Assembly: GCF_051020765.1 (NCBI RefSeq)
Contig: NC_134936.1
Span: 124,001 to 188,000 of the forward strand
Origin: Lasioglossum baleicum
Lineage: Eukaryota; Arthropoda; Insecta; Hymenoptera; Halictidae
Direction: 5' to 3'
Length of the DNA stretch: 64,000 nucleotides
The notes under the pieces were generated by a model that saw nothing but the letters and a program-made list of their open reading frames with translations, ran no database searches and had not been told where the DNA came from. Each line of letters starts with the position of its first letter. Within the stretch, counting starts at the first letter, position 1. Position numbers and translations under genes: made by a program. Shown in pieces: positions 27,147-39,279 of this stretch.

Positions 27147-28426
27147 CAGTGTTGGGCAAAATTTATTTCGACTAACGAATAAAGAATAACGAATAAATCC
27201 CAGGATTTATTCGAGAATAACGAATAACGATTTTATTCGCTGGAAATTATTCGTAGCTAACGAATAACGCTTTATTCGTTATTCGTTAGTCACGAATGAA
27301 TCCCGGGACTTTTATTCGTTATTCGTTATTCTAAATGACGGCAGCGAATAAGAATAAAGGCCGGAGAATATGCGCAGCGCGCAGCCGGCGCGGCGCCGGC
27401 GACAATCGACAATCGACACCCGACACCTCGAGGCTGAGGCCGAGACGAGCTATGGATTGATGTTGACGATTGATATAACTAAATAACAGTGATTCTTTTT
27501 CACACAAGCACACAGTGTGTCGAGTATATGGTAATTCGGGAAAAAAGTCATAACTCTTAAACTATGCAATTTTCGAGTAAAGTACCTTAATACTTTTTGA
27601 AATAAAATGCAAAGACGAATCGATTGGTATATAAAAAAAAATTATTTCTAATTATTAAAAAAAAATTTTTTTCTAATTATTAAAAGAAATTTTTTTTTCA
27701 ATTGCGATAACTTTGTTTTTTATGTTTTTTTTATTGAGTTATTTTCGATTTACTGCGACATATTGTAATTAATTTTAACTAAGCAACTGCCTAGATTTGC
27801 CTAATGGCAACCGTCCCAAGATTTTGAGCACATTTTATTTCGAATAACAAATAAAAAATAATAAATAAAATATGAGGATTTATTCGTGAATATAATAATG
27901 ATTTCATTCGGTAAACAATTATTCAGTAGTAAATTATTCCAAATAACGCTTGACGCCTAAATAGTAGTGGTTAGTGGTTAGGTTAGTAGTGGTGACCGAC
28001 CCTAGGTCCGGGACTGGGACCTTCGTTATCTTTACACATACTTTGTTGCCACGATACACATACACGTCGCTGGTGCCGACTGCCGAGCCGAGTGCCGCGT
28101 ACCGCGTGCGATGTCGGGACGCGATGTCATTCGACACCATTATTCGCTGAGCTATGCTATTCGAATAAATTTTTATTCGCTGGCTTATTTGAATAAATCT
28201 TTATTCGCTGGGTTGTTCGAATAAATTTTTATTCGCTGGGTTTTTACGAATAAATTTTTATTCGCTGGGTTATTCGACTAAAAATTCATTCGAATAAAAA
28301 TTTAGTCGAATAAAAATTTATTCGAATAAAAATTTATTCGTAAAAACCCAATGAATAAAAATTTATTCGTAATTTTTATTCGCTGGTTATTCGAATGAAA
28401 TTTCAATCGAATAACGCCCAACTCTG
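27147..28426. mobile_element. hAT-type MITE, 1280 bp, exact 8-bp duplication
   Basis: Ends CAGTGTTGGGC and GCCCAACTCTG; duplication GCGTTCGA at 27139-27146 and 28427-28434. The arms are built of repeated CGAATAA/TTATTCG motifs. The middle (about 27350-28130) is different, partly GC-rich sequence, perhaps captured or older DNA. No transposase frame. Confidence 0.9.
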
Positions 28427-28671
28427 GCGTTCGAGCTGCGTTCGAGCTCCTATAATGTTTGTTTACCGAGCGAAAGGACAGTTGCACCGAGATTCTCCGT
28501 CGAACCTTTATCTTTGACATTTTACCACAGCGTTCGTTTTCAATATGACGCGTCGCAATACCGTCTGAAATTGACTACCTGTCTCTGTTATAATCTCATC
28601 AAAATGTTCAAAATCGATTGTAAAATTTCACACATACAAGACTAAAAAGCAGAAAATAATTATTTAAATAA

Positions 28672-29065
28672 AAATAAATTTTTTTAAAATACCACGTTTT
28701 TATTTAAAACGGACTAAAAAGTATAAAATAAATTTTTGAAAAACACCACGTTTAAAAATACTTGTTAGATTTAAAACGAAAAACATGGGGCGCAAGATAA
28801 TACATAGTAAGGAGTGTAAATAGAGGGCAGCTGCCGCTGAGAAAACTCGCACAACAGTTCATATCATTTGCAGTGCAATAAAATTGTTAGTGATTTAGGT
28901 GAACTATTCATGCATCAATTATCTATTGCATGCACCCCACGTTTTTCGTTTTAAATCTTACAAGTATTTTTAAACGTGGTGTTTTTCAAAAATTTATTTT
29001 ATACTTTTTAGTCCATTTTAAATAAAAACGTGGTATTTTTAAAAAATTTATTTTTTTTGTTTCAA
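28672..29065. repeat. Foldback element with CCACGTTT-containing arms
   Basis: Arms (about 28672-28795 and 28935-29065) are inverted copies including ATACCACGTTTTTATTTAAA and AACACCACGTTTAAAAATAC. Loop of about 140 bp. Confidence 0.75.
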
Positions 29066-29282
29066 ACATTTTTCCAAAAAATAAATACTTCCCGGGATTT
29101 GAGTATTCGGCAGCTCTAATTTGTTATGTTGATTATAACTGATTATAACTCGATAACTGTCCATTATTGAGCTTTGTGTCCATTACATCTTTTATTCAAT
29201 AGATCATAAGCTACAACATATGAAAAATCCAACTGATTTTACCGGGATAGAATCATGTGGAACATGATTAGTGCGAGGTTCT

Positions 29283-29640
29283 TTAAAAATTGTGAAGTTG
29301 TAAAATCGTAGAATTATAGAATTGTGGAATTGTGGAATTATAGAATTGTAGAATTGTAGAATTGTAGAATTTGTAGAATTGTAGAATTGTCGAATTGTAG
29401 AATTGTGGAATTGTAGAATTTGTAGAATTTGTAGAATTGTAGAAATGTAGAATTGGGGAATCGTAGAATTGTACGATTCTAAAGTCGTACAATTGTACGA
29501 TGATACAAATTGTAAAATTATACGATAGTACAATTTTTACTGAAATTATGAAATTTAAAAATTGTAAAGTTGTAAACTTGTAAACTTGTAAAATTGAAAA
29601 ATTGAAAAATTGGAAATTTTTGATATTGTGAAGGTGGAAA
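29283..29640. repeat. Degenerate (AATTGTAG)n-type array
   Basis: Runs of GAATTGTAGAATTGTGG-like units decaying toward TTGTAAAATTG and TTGTAAACTTG. It makes long chance frames rich in Asn/Ser/Thr/Ile. Confidence 0.9.
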
Positions 29641-30539
29641 ATTGTGAAATGATTGTGATGACCACTTTTTATGCAACCTAACACATAGAATAATACTTCG
29701 TTTATTACAGAAGATATTGTTACGTTTTCCATAGGGTATGACGAGGATTTCACATTGTTTCATAATTTGCGAGTGAAAAACTGCTGCAATAAAGTGGCAG
29801 CATCATTTTGAAGTAATCTGAATGAACCAGGAAGAAGTAATTAATCATTGAGTTTTATTTGAAACGTGCTGTGAATTTATGGTCTATTCATCTTTGTTAA
29901 TAAATGTTTACATCGGATATGAACGTTACACCTTTCCTACTGTTCGAATTTGTGGAATTTAAATAGGGTAAACTATACAATGATTGGCACCTTAAGCCAA
30001 AATCGGAGCAAAAATCTTTTTATCTTTTTTTTGAAATGTTTAACGAGTTTAACTTGCTATTTTATAAGCTAACAGGTAGTATCCTAAGTAGTATCCTAGC
30101 GATAAGACTATTCCATACAAAATTAAAGCTGACAAAATGTGCTATAAGATTGATTGCATTCAGTTTTTCGCTATCTCCCATAGTTTCCGAGATATCCGAG
30201 CTCAAAGTTCACTAATTGTGAAAAAGAAATTTTTGCCTCACATATGATTGCCTTTATATTTCAAAATATTCCCAAAATATGTTGGGAAAGGTTCTATTAG
30301 AAGATTGTTGAAAATAAGGAAGTTAGTATCGCATTGGTATTTTAAACAATACAATAAGTTTTGAATTTTTCTCTTTCTTTTTCACTAGCTATCCTCTTCT
30401 TCGTCCAAAAGTTACTTCACACAGTCAATTCAAGCACTAAATGGTATAGTTGAAATGATATCGCGTTTAGAGTGATTTGATTGAAATGAGTTGGTGAAAG
30501 TACCATAAAAAATAATAATGAAGAATAAAGAAGTTTTGT
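29641..30539. other. AT-rich; left end of the TAGGGTAAAC MITE family near 29967
   Basis: TAGGGTAAACTATACAATG followed by CAAAATCGGAGCAAAAATC matches the start of the 18875 element. No right TIR was found. Otherwise featureless. Confidence 0.45.
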
Positions 30540-31740
30540 AATTGGGTTAGTAGTGGTTCAAGCCCAAGTTGGCCATCCCGCCTCATAAGGGTACCCGCCG
30601 CTGCTCTATCTCCCCTGTTTGGGGGATAGAGTAAGGAAAGGGGGTGGTCAGCGAATAAATGGTACCACTGTGGAAACTGGGCACGGACCCTACTAAAAAT
30701 GAAATCAAGAAACGCAAACGGAATTAAGAAACCTTTAAGGGAAAGGCCGGTTGGACGGAGCTAATAGCTGAACACCGACCAGAACCGAGGATGATGGTCA
30801 CATCCAAACAATCAGCCATATTTTCTAGGCTGTGTCAAGCCCACCCAAGAAGGATGATCTCGATGAACCTGATATCAAAATCTCTCAGGAGACAGATTTT
30901 GGTGAAGTTGGTGAACCCTTCCTTCTCAACCCCATCGCGAAGTAGGTTCGGCAGGTGAAGACCGAATGGAATTGATATCACGGCCCAGCCGTGATTTCGA
31001 TGAAGTTGGATTGGATCCGATGTAGCAGTAACTTCTTCCCAATGATCAAATAATACGCGGTCCTCTGCATTTGTACTCCCAATAGACTCATAGCACAAGC
31101 GGAGGGATTAGCCCTAGGGGAGGGTGTGGGCAGGTTTTTGGACTATCCGGAAACAGAGTAGGGACGGGCTTCAAAAATTGACACATTGTACATGAAAATA
31201 TGGTGAAGTGGGGGGAGTCTGAAAGGGCAGGCGAGACACCCTGCAGGTCTGAAGGTGAGTGGGCCCGACGTTCACGCCGAGCCGTAAAACAGCTCAAAAA
31301 ACTGACAAATTAGGTAGCATGGCCCGTCTCTCTCATCAATGATGACCGACCCATCTAGTAAGTCGACGACTCTGAAAATGGCCCGGGCCGAATAAAACAG
31401 AGGGGACGGCTGGAAAACGTGGATAACTGCAACCCGCAAAAAGGGCCGAGTGCCGGCAGCGCTAATTGTGATACTGGTGATTAAAGATTCGGTGTGCCCT
31501 AAGGAAGCGAGGGGCGGCCGACCCGCCCTTCCCCGGCAATTACCACGACTACTACTACTACTACTACCAGTAGTAGTAGTGGTTCACACCGATATACCGG
31601 ACCCGGTATCGGATTACACGGCATGTTTACACTGCTCGACGACCATCGCAGCTCGAGCTTCTCGGCCCCTCGTGGGTGGAAGGGGTAGGGGTGGTAAGGG
31701 GTAGGTAAGTGACATAGAGCGGTCTCCTCTGCCGGACTTA
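30540..31740. other. Moderately GC-rich unidentified sequence
   Basis: Clearly different in composition from its surroundings, with a (TAC)n/(TAG)n hairpin at 31547-31580. It could be the 5' part of a non-LTR element, but no conserved protein motif is readable and I cannot assign it. It lies in the carbonic anhydrase intron. Confidence 0.35.
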
Positions 31741-31867
31741 CAATTACAATGGGACATTACTATATTTAAATGACTTTTATTGAGATAAAAATTTAGTGAT
31801 ATTTGCAATTACAATCACAAGTTTATTTATTATTTAAACAAACATTTGCCCAACTTTGAGCACTTAC

Positions 31868-32023
31868 CGGTGTGGCCATTGTTAGCAACTACTCCAGTGG
31901 CCGCGTGTCCGTACTTTAGGAACTCCAAAGGCCGGAGGTCTTTCTTCACGGTGTTTTCGCGAACAATATCGATCGGTGACTGTTTCTTTCCATTAGTGCA
32001 AAGTCCGGGCCAATGTTCAGGAT
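31868..32023 (-). CDS. Alpha-carbonic anhydrase, N-terminal exon
   Basis: 156-nt exon with acceptor (CGATGTTTAG) before 32023 and donor (CACCG/GTAAGT) after 31868. It reads PEHWPGLCTNGKKQSPIDI, the family signature W..C.G..QSPI, then a strand rich in L, E and K and VVANNGHT. The last base plus two bases of the exon at 26345 give the Val of NNGHTV, followed by EIRF, exactly as in the family. The upstream exon, expected to carry the signal peptide or first residues, is not recognised in the window. The intron between the two exons is about 5.5 kb. Confidence 0.8.
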
Positions 32024-32229
32024 CTAAACATCGAATAAAAGGATAGGAATTCAGAAAGAGTCATTAATTAAAGAATTTCAGAAAATACGAAATAGAGTAC
32101 AGCCTTGGTCGAAGAGAATCCAGCGAATTGCTAATTCTCTCCCATCTTTCCTCCTTCTGAATTTTCTTTTCCCTTTTTTTTTACTAGCTCCTCACTCGCT
32201 ACCTCTCTCTTTTCCTCCATCATTATTCC

Positions 32230-32353
32230 CTCCTTCTCCACTGTCCGCCCCCTCACCACAAAGAATCGCTAAATCGCTCCTTCCTTCATCTGCTCCCTAC
32301 TCCCCCCATCCCATTTCCTTCTCCTATCCTCTTCTGCTAACACCGCTAGCGTG
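32230..32353 (-). pseudogene. Non-LTR RT fragment, 3' piece
   Basis: The minus strand reads a decayed continuation (VYTLA, then LAEEDRRRKWDG) of the RT fragment at 34101-34333. The two pieces are separated by a TIR element, and the GTATACAC junction sequence occurs on both sides. Confidence 0.5.
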
Positions 32354-32818
32354 TATACTACGGTGAACCTTATTTTTTGACGAAAGAATTTTTTCCCGCA
32401 CAACCCGCAGAATTGTGACAACTGTTGAGAAAATGATCTGGAAAAAATTGGGGCCGATGGGATCATGGAAAACCGGCGCGCAACGAATTTGAAAATTTTT
32501 TTTTTAATCTTGACATAAATATACGTTGGAATATATCGTTGAATTTGTCTCTTTTTTCTCTGATCTTGAAAACTTGACAAAATAACCTTGAAAAATCTAG
32601 GTGCACGGTAGTACACCAGCCAAGTTCTTGCGCTACCTCCTTTTACACGAAACAACTTAGCCGTTTTTTAGAGGCTTATAACTCGACACTGGAGGCAGAT
32701 GGAGAGATGTAATTTCGTACACTTGTTAAATGCTATCATATCTCAATATTGACAAAACATTAATCTTCCAACATTAGTAGGTTCCGAGATATAGGACCTC
32801 AAAAATCGCTAAATTTGT

Positions 32819-32960
32819 CACTGACTGACTGACTGACTGACTGACTGACTGACAGATCATCAAAACCTTTTGGGTACTTCCCATTGACCTACAAGCTTGA
32901 AATTTGGTACATAGGTCCACCATAACAAACACTCAAAGGAATAATTATCAAAGTTTGAAA
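32819..32960. repeat. (GACT)n microsatellite plus conserved block
   Basis: (GACT)n at 32819-32852 is followed by ACTTCCCATTGACCTACAAG and GCTTGAAATTTGGTACATAG. This is homologous to the block after the microsatellite at 26878. Confidence 0.7.
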
Positions 32961-33271
32961 TTTTACACCTTAAAGGGGTTGTATTTTTAAAAAAAACGAA
33001 ATAGATTATGTATGGAGAAAATGAAATATGCCGCTTCTCCCATAAGGAACCGTGTAAATTCCGGAAAGAATCATCTGCTCTCTTCAAATGTTCGTATAGC
33101 GCCATTCGAGGTAGTGGCAAAAAGCTCAAACTGGTAGATTACAATAAGGTAGAAAATGACACTAAAATTATAACAAAAAAAATTTAGGTAAAGTTGGGTT
33201 CTAATTCGCCGGCAGAGTGTTAATCTTTGATACCTACTTGATAATTGATGAAATTTCAACAAAAATTGATG

Positions 33272-33674
33272 AAATCCCAACAAAAACATTCTGTAAACAG
33301 AAGCCAAGTTCTTATGGCCGTAAAAAGTTGTGAGATCAAACAGAATACGGCCAAGTTCGTTAGCTTAGAAAAATATAAATAAAAATTAGTTTAAAAGAAC
33401 GCTATTTAATTTTTAAAGAGTCACATGGAGGACTAAATTATTCAAACTTGGCCGCTACCTAACACGTTTTAGTGCCATTGGTTTAAAAAGTAACGGCCAA
33501 GTTTGAATAATTTAGCCCTCCATGTGACTCTTTAAAAATTAAATAGCGTTCTTTTTAACTAATTTTTATTTATATTTTTCTAAGCTAACGAACTTGGCCG
33601 TATTCTGTTTGATCTCACAACTTTTTACGGCCATAAGAACTTGGCTCCTGTTTACAGAATGTTTTTGTTGGGAT
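33272..33674. repeat. About 400-bp near-perfect palindrome
   Basis: Arms of about 183 bp (33272-33454, 33492-33674) are nearly identical inverted copies (CCCAACAAAAACATTCTGTA, GAGTCACATGGAGG), loop about 37 bp. A foldback MITE. Confidence 0.85.
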
Positions 33675-34100
33675 TATTTTTTCTCTGATGCTAGATTCAC
33701 CTCCTTACATACTACAACTTTTGTTTGAAGAGTTTTTTCATATACATATACATAACTAACAGAGATATTAAGGCGCGTAGTTTGCATTATTCGGAAGCAT
33801 ATAACTACGCATGTAGCTATTTTCATGGCTACATGCTGCCGAATAATACAAATTACGCCTCGTAAACGAAAAAATAGGATTTTTAAAGCAGATAGCGCCC
33901 TAGATCGATCTTTTATCAAGCGTTTTTGAATAATGAAAAACCCCGCGTTTGTATTATCGAGAAATGAGAAGGCGAATCCCGCATCCTTGCAATTCTGTAA
34001 ACGAGTCTACTCTACTTTTTCCAGACCATTTTCTCAATAGTTGTCACAATTCTGCGGGTTGTGCAGGAAAAAATTTTGCAAAATAATTTTCGTCAGGTAT

Positions 34101-34333
34101 AGCTAAGTGTATACCTTCATTTCCCCTATTTTCAGCCCTCCCCAACCACCCTCGTCCAGCACCTCATTTATATCCGCTAACAGCAATGTGAACCATAGCG
34201 GGCTTAACGAGCACCCCTGTCTCACTCCCCTTGCTGTCCCCTTCCTGCTCCACCACTTTTACATTGCTTCTTGTTTTCCTTAGGATTTCTTCGCATCTTC
34301 CTACCAACCCTTCCCACCCCCCCTTTCCTCATC
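34101..34333 (-). pseudogene. Non-LTR (LINE) reverse transcriptase fragment
   Basis: The minus strand reads KGGWEGLVGRCEEILRKTRS, then after a frameshift GVRQGCSLSPLWFTLLLADI, the conserved RT block 4. It stops at a decayed GEMKVYTL that should lead to the YADD box, where the TIR element intervenes. Confidence 0.75.
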
Positions 34334-34381
34334 GCCTTCAGTAGACAGAGAAATTAAATATTGTAATTTAACGTTATAAAT

Positions 34382-34640
34382 CAGTGGTCGGCAACGACTG
34401 CACCGTTCACGCGCGTCTCGCTCCCCGTAACGGCCCTAGTGCTCAGGTCCGTACCGTATGAAATGCGCGTGGCGCCCTCCGTGGTAATGTGGAAACGTAT
34501 TGATACCGGTGTCGCCCTAATGCGCCACGCGCATTTCATACGGTACGGACCTGAGCACTAGGGCCGTCACGGGGAGCGAGACGCGCGGGAGGCGCAGACC
34601 CCGAAATCGGGCTGAACGGTGCAGTCGTTGCCGACCACTG
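34382..34640. mobile_element. hAT-type MITE with GC-rich arms
   Basis: Ends CAGTGGTCGGCAACGACTGC and its complement. Flanks TTATAAAT / TTGTAAAT make an 8-bp duplication with one change. The inner arms pair through GTACCGTATGAAATGCGCGT and the GCGTCTCGCTCCCCGT block also seen at 13634. Confidence 0.85.
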
Positions 34641-34644
34641 TTGT

Positions 34645-35400
34645 AAATACTGCAAATAAATATTGTAAATATTGCGAATATTGCAAATGTTTTTGCAACA
34701 ACTTTTGTTCAGAACGTAAAAGTTGTTCAAAACGTAGAAATCTATAACATATTTAAATTTCATCAAAATCTGAGAGGAGACCCTCTTTCTAAACAATTAC
34801 CATAAATATTGTAAATTTTGTCAATATTGCTAATGAATATATTGTATATATTCTAAATATTGTAATTTTTAGAATTTCCCAATTGATTATTGCTAATATT
34901 GCAAATAAATATGTTAAATATTGCGAACAAATATCGTAAATATTGTATAACCATTGCAAATTAAAATTGTAAATATTCTAAATATTGCAAATAAATATAT
35001 CAAATAAATTTTGTAAACATTGCAAATATTGTAAATATTCCAAATGGATATTGTAAATATTGCAAATTAAAATTGTAAATATTGCAAATAAATATATCAA
35101 ATGAATTTTGTAAACATCCCTGATATTGTAAATATTGCAAATGGATATTGCAAATATTGCGAATATTGCAAATGTATATTTTAAGTAATGTAAATTAATA
35201 TTGTACATACTGCAAATGAATATTGTAATTTTGAGAATTTTCCAAATGATTATTGTTAATATTGCAAATAAATATATCAAATAAATTTTGTAAACATTGC
35301 AAATGGATATTGTAAATGTTGCGCATATTGCGAATAAATATTGTAAATACATATTACGAATGAATAGTGTAAATGTCACAAATATTGTAATATTAAACAT
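34645..35400. repeat. Degenerate AAATATTG(C/T)-type AT-rich array
   Basis: TAAATATTGCAAATA units with variable spacing fill about 750 bp. The long Ile/Asn/Tyr frames on the minus strand are repeat artefacts. Confidence 0.85.
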
Positions 35401-35579
35401 ATTAAGAAGGAAAATCTATTTCTATTTCGCTCCAGTTTCTTGCAAATCGGGTAAACAATTTTGATCTTGCATAAAGGTCCGCTGTGTAGTTATTATTACG
35501 ATTAATGGTTATTGATTTTACCGTGTTTGTTGATTGCTTCGGTAATTCATTAACCACGAGTGTTTTCAACTTATTGAAC

Positions 35580-36005
35580 ACTAGCTTTTGCCCGCGGCTT
35601 CGCTCGCACAGCAAACAGTTTAATGCCCTCGGAAATTGATATTGTTTCTCCATAAAACCTTTTAACCCCCCATTCATCCCTATAGAGTTTTAATTTTATG
35701 TCATGTCGCCATCTTAGATTTCAAACCCCTTTTCACCCCCTTAGTGGTTGAATTTTTTTAAATGCCGAAATAGGTGTTTGATTAATTATATGAAAGAGCA
35801 TTAAAACCTAGTTTCAAGCAAATCCGACGACAAATAAAATATTCCTGATACAAACATTGCAACCCCTTTTCACACCCCTAGGGGTTGAATTTCGAAATAT
35901 CCTTTCTTATTCCTTGTATAGATCACACACAAAGGAAACCTCTGTGCAAAATTTCAGTTTTCTAGGTCTAAGGGTTTAGCCTGTGCGTTGATGAGTCAAT
36001 GAGTC
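35580..36005. mobile_element. 3' end of a dispersed insect retroelement
   Basis: Contains CCCGCGGCTTCGCTCGCA, two CCTTTTCAC(A)CCCCTWRGGG blocks followed by TTGAATTT, TGTGCAAAATTTCAG and a terminal ATGAGTCAATGAGTCAGGAC. This block order recurs in many insect genomes at the 3' ends of non-LTR-type elements (recalled, not checked). Coding part absent; class uncertain. Confidence 0.45.
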
Positions 36006-36022
36006 AGGACTTTCTTTTTATA

Positions 36023-36212
36023 CAGGGTGTTCCAAAATTCCTGCACATCCCGGAAATGGGAGGTTCCTGACATCATCTTAAGCGACATTTTCCTTGGCAA
36101 AAATGTTATCCGCGCGCGGCTTTGTTTAGGAGTTATTAACGAAAAACACGAACCAATCCGAGCGCGACCTAGACGCGAATTGCCACAGTCGGCTCGGCGC
36201 GCCGCGGCGACG
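36023..36212. mobile_element. Left half of the mariner-type palindromic MITE
   Basis: CAGGGTGTTCCAAAATTC preceded by TA, then AGGAGTTATTAACGAAAA as in the 21450 element. It is cut by the Transib-like MITE; the right half does not resume. Confidence 0.75.
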
Positions 36213-37364
36213 CACAGTGGGTAAAATCGACGTTCTAGCTGTTCACGGGCTAAAAACTCAAAGTTCTCATATCGATTTTTAACGAATGCACAATGTTTCT
36301 TAAATGTCTATTACATTCGAAAACGATAATATTAATTAAAGCTATTAAAAACTCTCGTTACAATAAACGTTCAAAGATCAAACTTTTTCAGATACGATTT
36401 ATCACCGAAAAAATTCCTTTTCTTCATAATGATGTCCTGAAAAACCTACTGAAGATTAAGCGACCAATTTTTTTTTATATGAAGAATGTATATCTATGTT
36501 GAGAACGCACCAGAAACTAAACGTCATTGTTCATAATTTATTATGAAAAAAAATATTTAATCAACTAAGGAAAATCGTCGAAGTTTTTCACCTTTGACAA
36601 GGGATAAAGTTGTCATTCCCGGGGATTCCCATGGTCTGACAAAGTGGAACATTTTCGGCAAGATCTCCTCTAAAAGATCGTGCAAAATTTATACCCGGGA
36701 CGACCCGGGGAACCGTAGTTATGATAGTTTAAAGCGTCGCGTGACACGCGTACAGTGGTGAGTTCGATCGAAATCGTGGCCAAATTATTCATTATTCACA
36801 CGAGTTTTCAGACATTTTCGGTGGTGTGACAAAAAAATGTTTCCTACAAAAAGTAATCAGTACACAGTCTTTTACAAATATCAATACAAAAAATTTCCAA
36901 AAAAAATTTTTTTCAATAAAAAATTGTGGTCACCTTCATTATTTATTTATAACTATATATTTTTTATTCAATAATGTTATAGCTGACGGCAAGACGAATC
37001 CAACGACCTATTTATGTATTGAAATAATGGTGAAATAGGCGTGAACACCCAGTTTTCAAATATTATTCATTATTCACATGAGTTTTCAGACATTTCGGGT
37101 GGTGTGACAAAAAAATGTTTCCTACGAAAAGTAATTAGTACACAGTCTTTTACAAATATCAATACAAAAAATTACCAAGAAAATTTTTTTTCAATAAAAA
37201 ATTGTGGTCACCTTCATTATTTATTTATAACTATATATTTTTTATTCAATAATGTTATAGCTGACGGCAAGACGAATCCAACGACCTATTTAATGTGGTC
37301 TTTATGTATTGAAATAATGGTGAAATAGGCGTGAACAGCTAGAACGTCGATTTTACCCACTGTG
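36213..37364. mobile_element. Transib-like MITE with 34-bp perfect TIRs and internal duplication
   Basis: Ends CACAGTGGGTAAAATCGACG and complement, identical over 34 bp. Left flank CGACG (36208-36212), right flank CGGCT, so the duplication is imperfect. A block of about 278 bp is repeated in tandem (about 36786-37038 and 37059-37335), the second copy with a 13-bp insertion. Confidence 0.8.
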
Positions 37365-37847
37365 CGGCTCGCCAACTGTCTATTGGGCATTGGGCGGTAG
37401 GAGCAAGATTAAAATGTCATGCTTCTTTTAATAATTTCAATAGGCTTGATATAATGTATTTATGTACCAAAAATAACAGTGTCGTCGACCTGTCTTTGAA
37501 AGAACTGGCGACGAAAAGACACATACTTATACCAAAAATAACAAGGTGAGGAAAAAAATATTAAAAACACCAGAAAAATAGAAGAATGAACATCCACTTG
37601 CCGTTTTCTTGAAAAAGGAACAACAAACTAAATAATCGTCAGAGAACTTTCAGCCTTATTTCATTGTTCTTCCAAAAAACAATTTTGGAAAAAATGGCAC
37701 TTACAGCCTTTTTTAATTCCACTGTTCGATTATAAAATTCAATCTTAAATTATTAATAAAATGTTTCGATAAGTAATCATAGAAGTTGTAGGCTGTTAAA
37801 ATAGATAAAAGTTTCGATTACAGGCAAGTGAAGCACCTTAGGGTGGA
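37365..37847. other. AT-rich, no recognised features
   Basis: ACCAAAAATAACA occurs twice (37465, 37531); otherwise nothing supported. Confidence 0.4.
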
Positions 37848-38272
37848 CCTTATTTTTCGACTTTCGAATTTTTTTCGGGACACCCCCTAGAATTGTGACA
37901 CTTGACGCAAAAATAAATTGTGCAAAATTTGAAATCGATCGGATAACGGGAAGTGCTGCCGCATCGACTTTGAAAATTTTTTAATTTTGTAACTCAAGTT
38001 TCTCCACGGTAGTATATCATTAGTTGTATATTTTTATATATCGTTGAATTTGTCTTTTTACGCACTATAATTATGTAAAAACAAAATGTAGCATTAATTT
38101 AAAAAAAAATTCTTGACCCTGAAACCTCAAAAATTGACTTCTGAAAAAAAAATTTTTTCTTTGCATTATATTTAATTTAATAAACAATATAACTTTTGTC
38201 TAAGAAATTTTTTTATATTTTTATAAATATACATTATATACATATAATACAGTACATTATACATAAAATAAT

Positions 38273-38910
38273 TTATTTATCTCGTAATGACTTTTTTGAT
38301 ACATCTGGATATTGTTTCCTATTTTCGGAAATAATTTGTAAAATATATTGTTTCTCCTCTTCATTTTTTGATAATAACTGATTATAGTCTTGAATAAGCT
38401 TAATACCGCGCTCAGCAGTGTCATTAACAACTTTTAAGTTTTGTAAAATGTTTAGTCCAAATGTGAAATCCTCGTCATCTTTCCATGAACCGGGATCTTT
38501 TTTAAAAAATTCATAGGAATTGAAAATCTTTCAAAAAATCGTAGTGTTTTGTGGAAAATAAAGTGTTCAATTCCTTTACCAGCATAGTTTTTTAAGTCTT
38601 CACGAGTTATTTCATATTTCTTACATGATTCGTCGGTTTCAATATTATCAGATTCGTCGACTTCAGTGGTAAGTGCCTCCAGCATTCGTAAATTTGTATT
38701 CTTCTCCACGGTTTTATAAAAAAATGCTAAGGCTACCGCTTCTGTTGATAAATACCATAAATGGTTACAAAATTTTTTTAATGCCATAGAACTTATTTTT
38801 TCGTCAGTAGAACGGTATACAATATTGTGTATATACAAAACCGTGGAGAAGAATACAAAATTACGAATGGTGGAAGCACTTACCAATGAAGTCGACGAAT
38901 CTGATAACAT
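38273..38910 (-). CDS. Transposase-like protein, C-terminal part (left arm)
   Basis: Reads ALKKFCNHLWYLSTEAVALA, ITREDLKNYAGKGIEHF and, after a frameshift near 38500, LKVVNDTAERGIKLIQDY and KQYILQIISENRKQYPDVS to TAA at 38273. I associate the VVNDTAERG block with uncharacterised transposon proteins of insects and other animals, but I cannot name the superfamily. The N-terminal part spans the palindrome centre and is incomplete. Not functional as it stands. Confidence 0.55.
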
Positions 38911-39279
38911 TGAAACCGACGAATCATGTAAGAAATATGAAATAACTCGTGAAGACTTAAAAAACTATGCTGGTAAAGGAATTGAACATTATATTTCCCA
39001 CAAAACACTACTATTTTTTTAAAGATTTTCAATTCCTATAGAATTTTTTAAAAAGATCCCGATTCATGGGAAGATTACGAGGATTTCAAATTTGGACTAA
39101 ACATTGTATAAAACTTAAAAGTTGTTAATGACACTGCTGAGCGCGGTATTAAGCTTATTCAAGACTATAATCAGTTATTATCAAAAAATGAAGAGAAGAA
39201 ACAATATATTTTACAAATTATTTCCGAAAATAGGAAACAATATCCAGATGTATCAAAAAGGTCATTACGAGATAAATAA
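38825..39279 (+). CDS. Transposase-like protein, C-terminal part (right arm)
   Basis: Mirror copy of the preceding frame on the plus strand: EKNTKLRMVEALTNEVDESD and ITREDLKNYAGKGIEHY, then shifted frames to the same VVNDTAERG block and a TAA at 39277-39279. It differs by scattered substitutions and a stop at about 39020, so the inverted duplication is old enough to have diverged. Confidence 0.5.

Larger units (their letters stand above)
26405..29255. mobile_element. Long-TIR DNA element interrupted by other repeats
   Basis: Arms at about 26405-26572 and 29088-29255 are inverted copies of about 165 bp at roughly 85% identity by eye (ATCCCGGTAAAATCAGTTGG, GCTGCCGAATACTCAAATC). The interior holds simple repeats, a hAT MITE and a foldback MITE but no transposase. 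It sits in the long carbonic anhydrase intron. Confidence 0.7.
32354..34100. mobile_element. TIR element splitting a LINE RT; contains a long palindrome
   Basis: Ends are inverted relatives over about 90 bp (CGCACAACCCGCAGAATTG, TTGACGAAAGAATTTTTTCC). The left 250 bp resembles the end of the transposon at 37848 (ATATATCGTTGAATTTGTCT shared; CACGGTAGTA shared), suggesting one family. No intact transposase; interior palindrome at 33272-33674. Confidence 0.65.

Noticed and set aside
29204..29753. Asn/Ser/Thr-rich frames on the minus strand
   Set aside because: Products of the AATTGTAG array.
34978..35400. Ile/Cys/Asn-rich 140-codon frame
   Set aside because: Produced by the degenerate AAATATTGCAAATA repeat.
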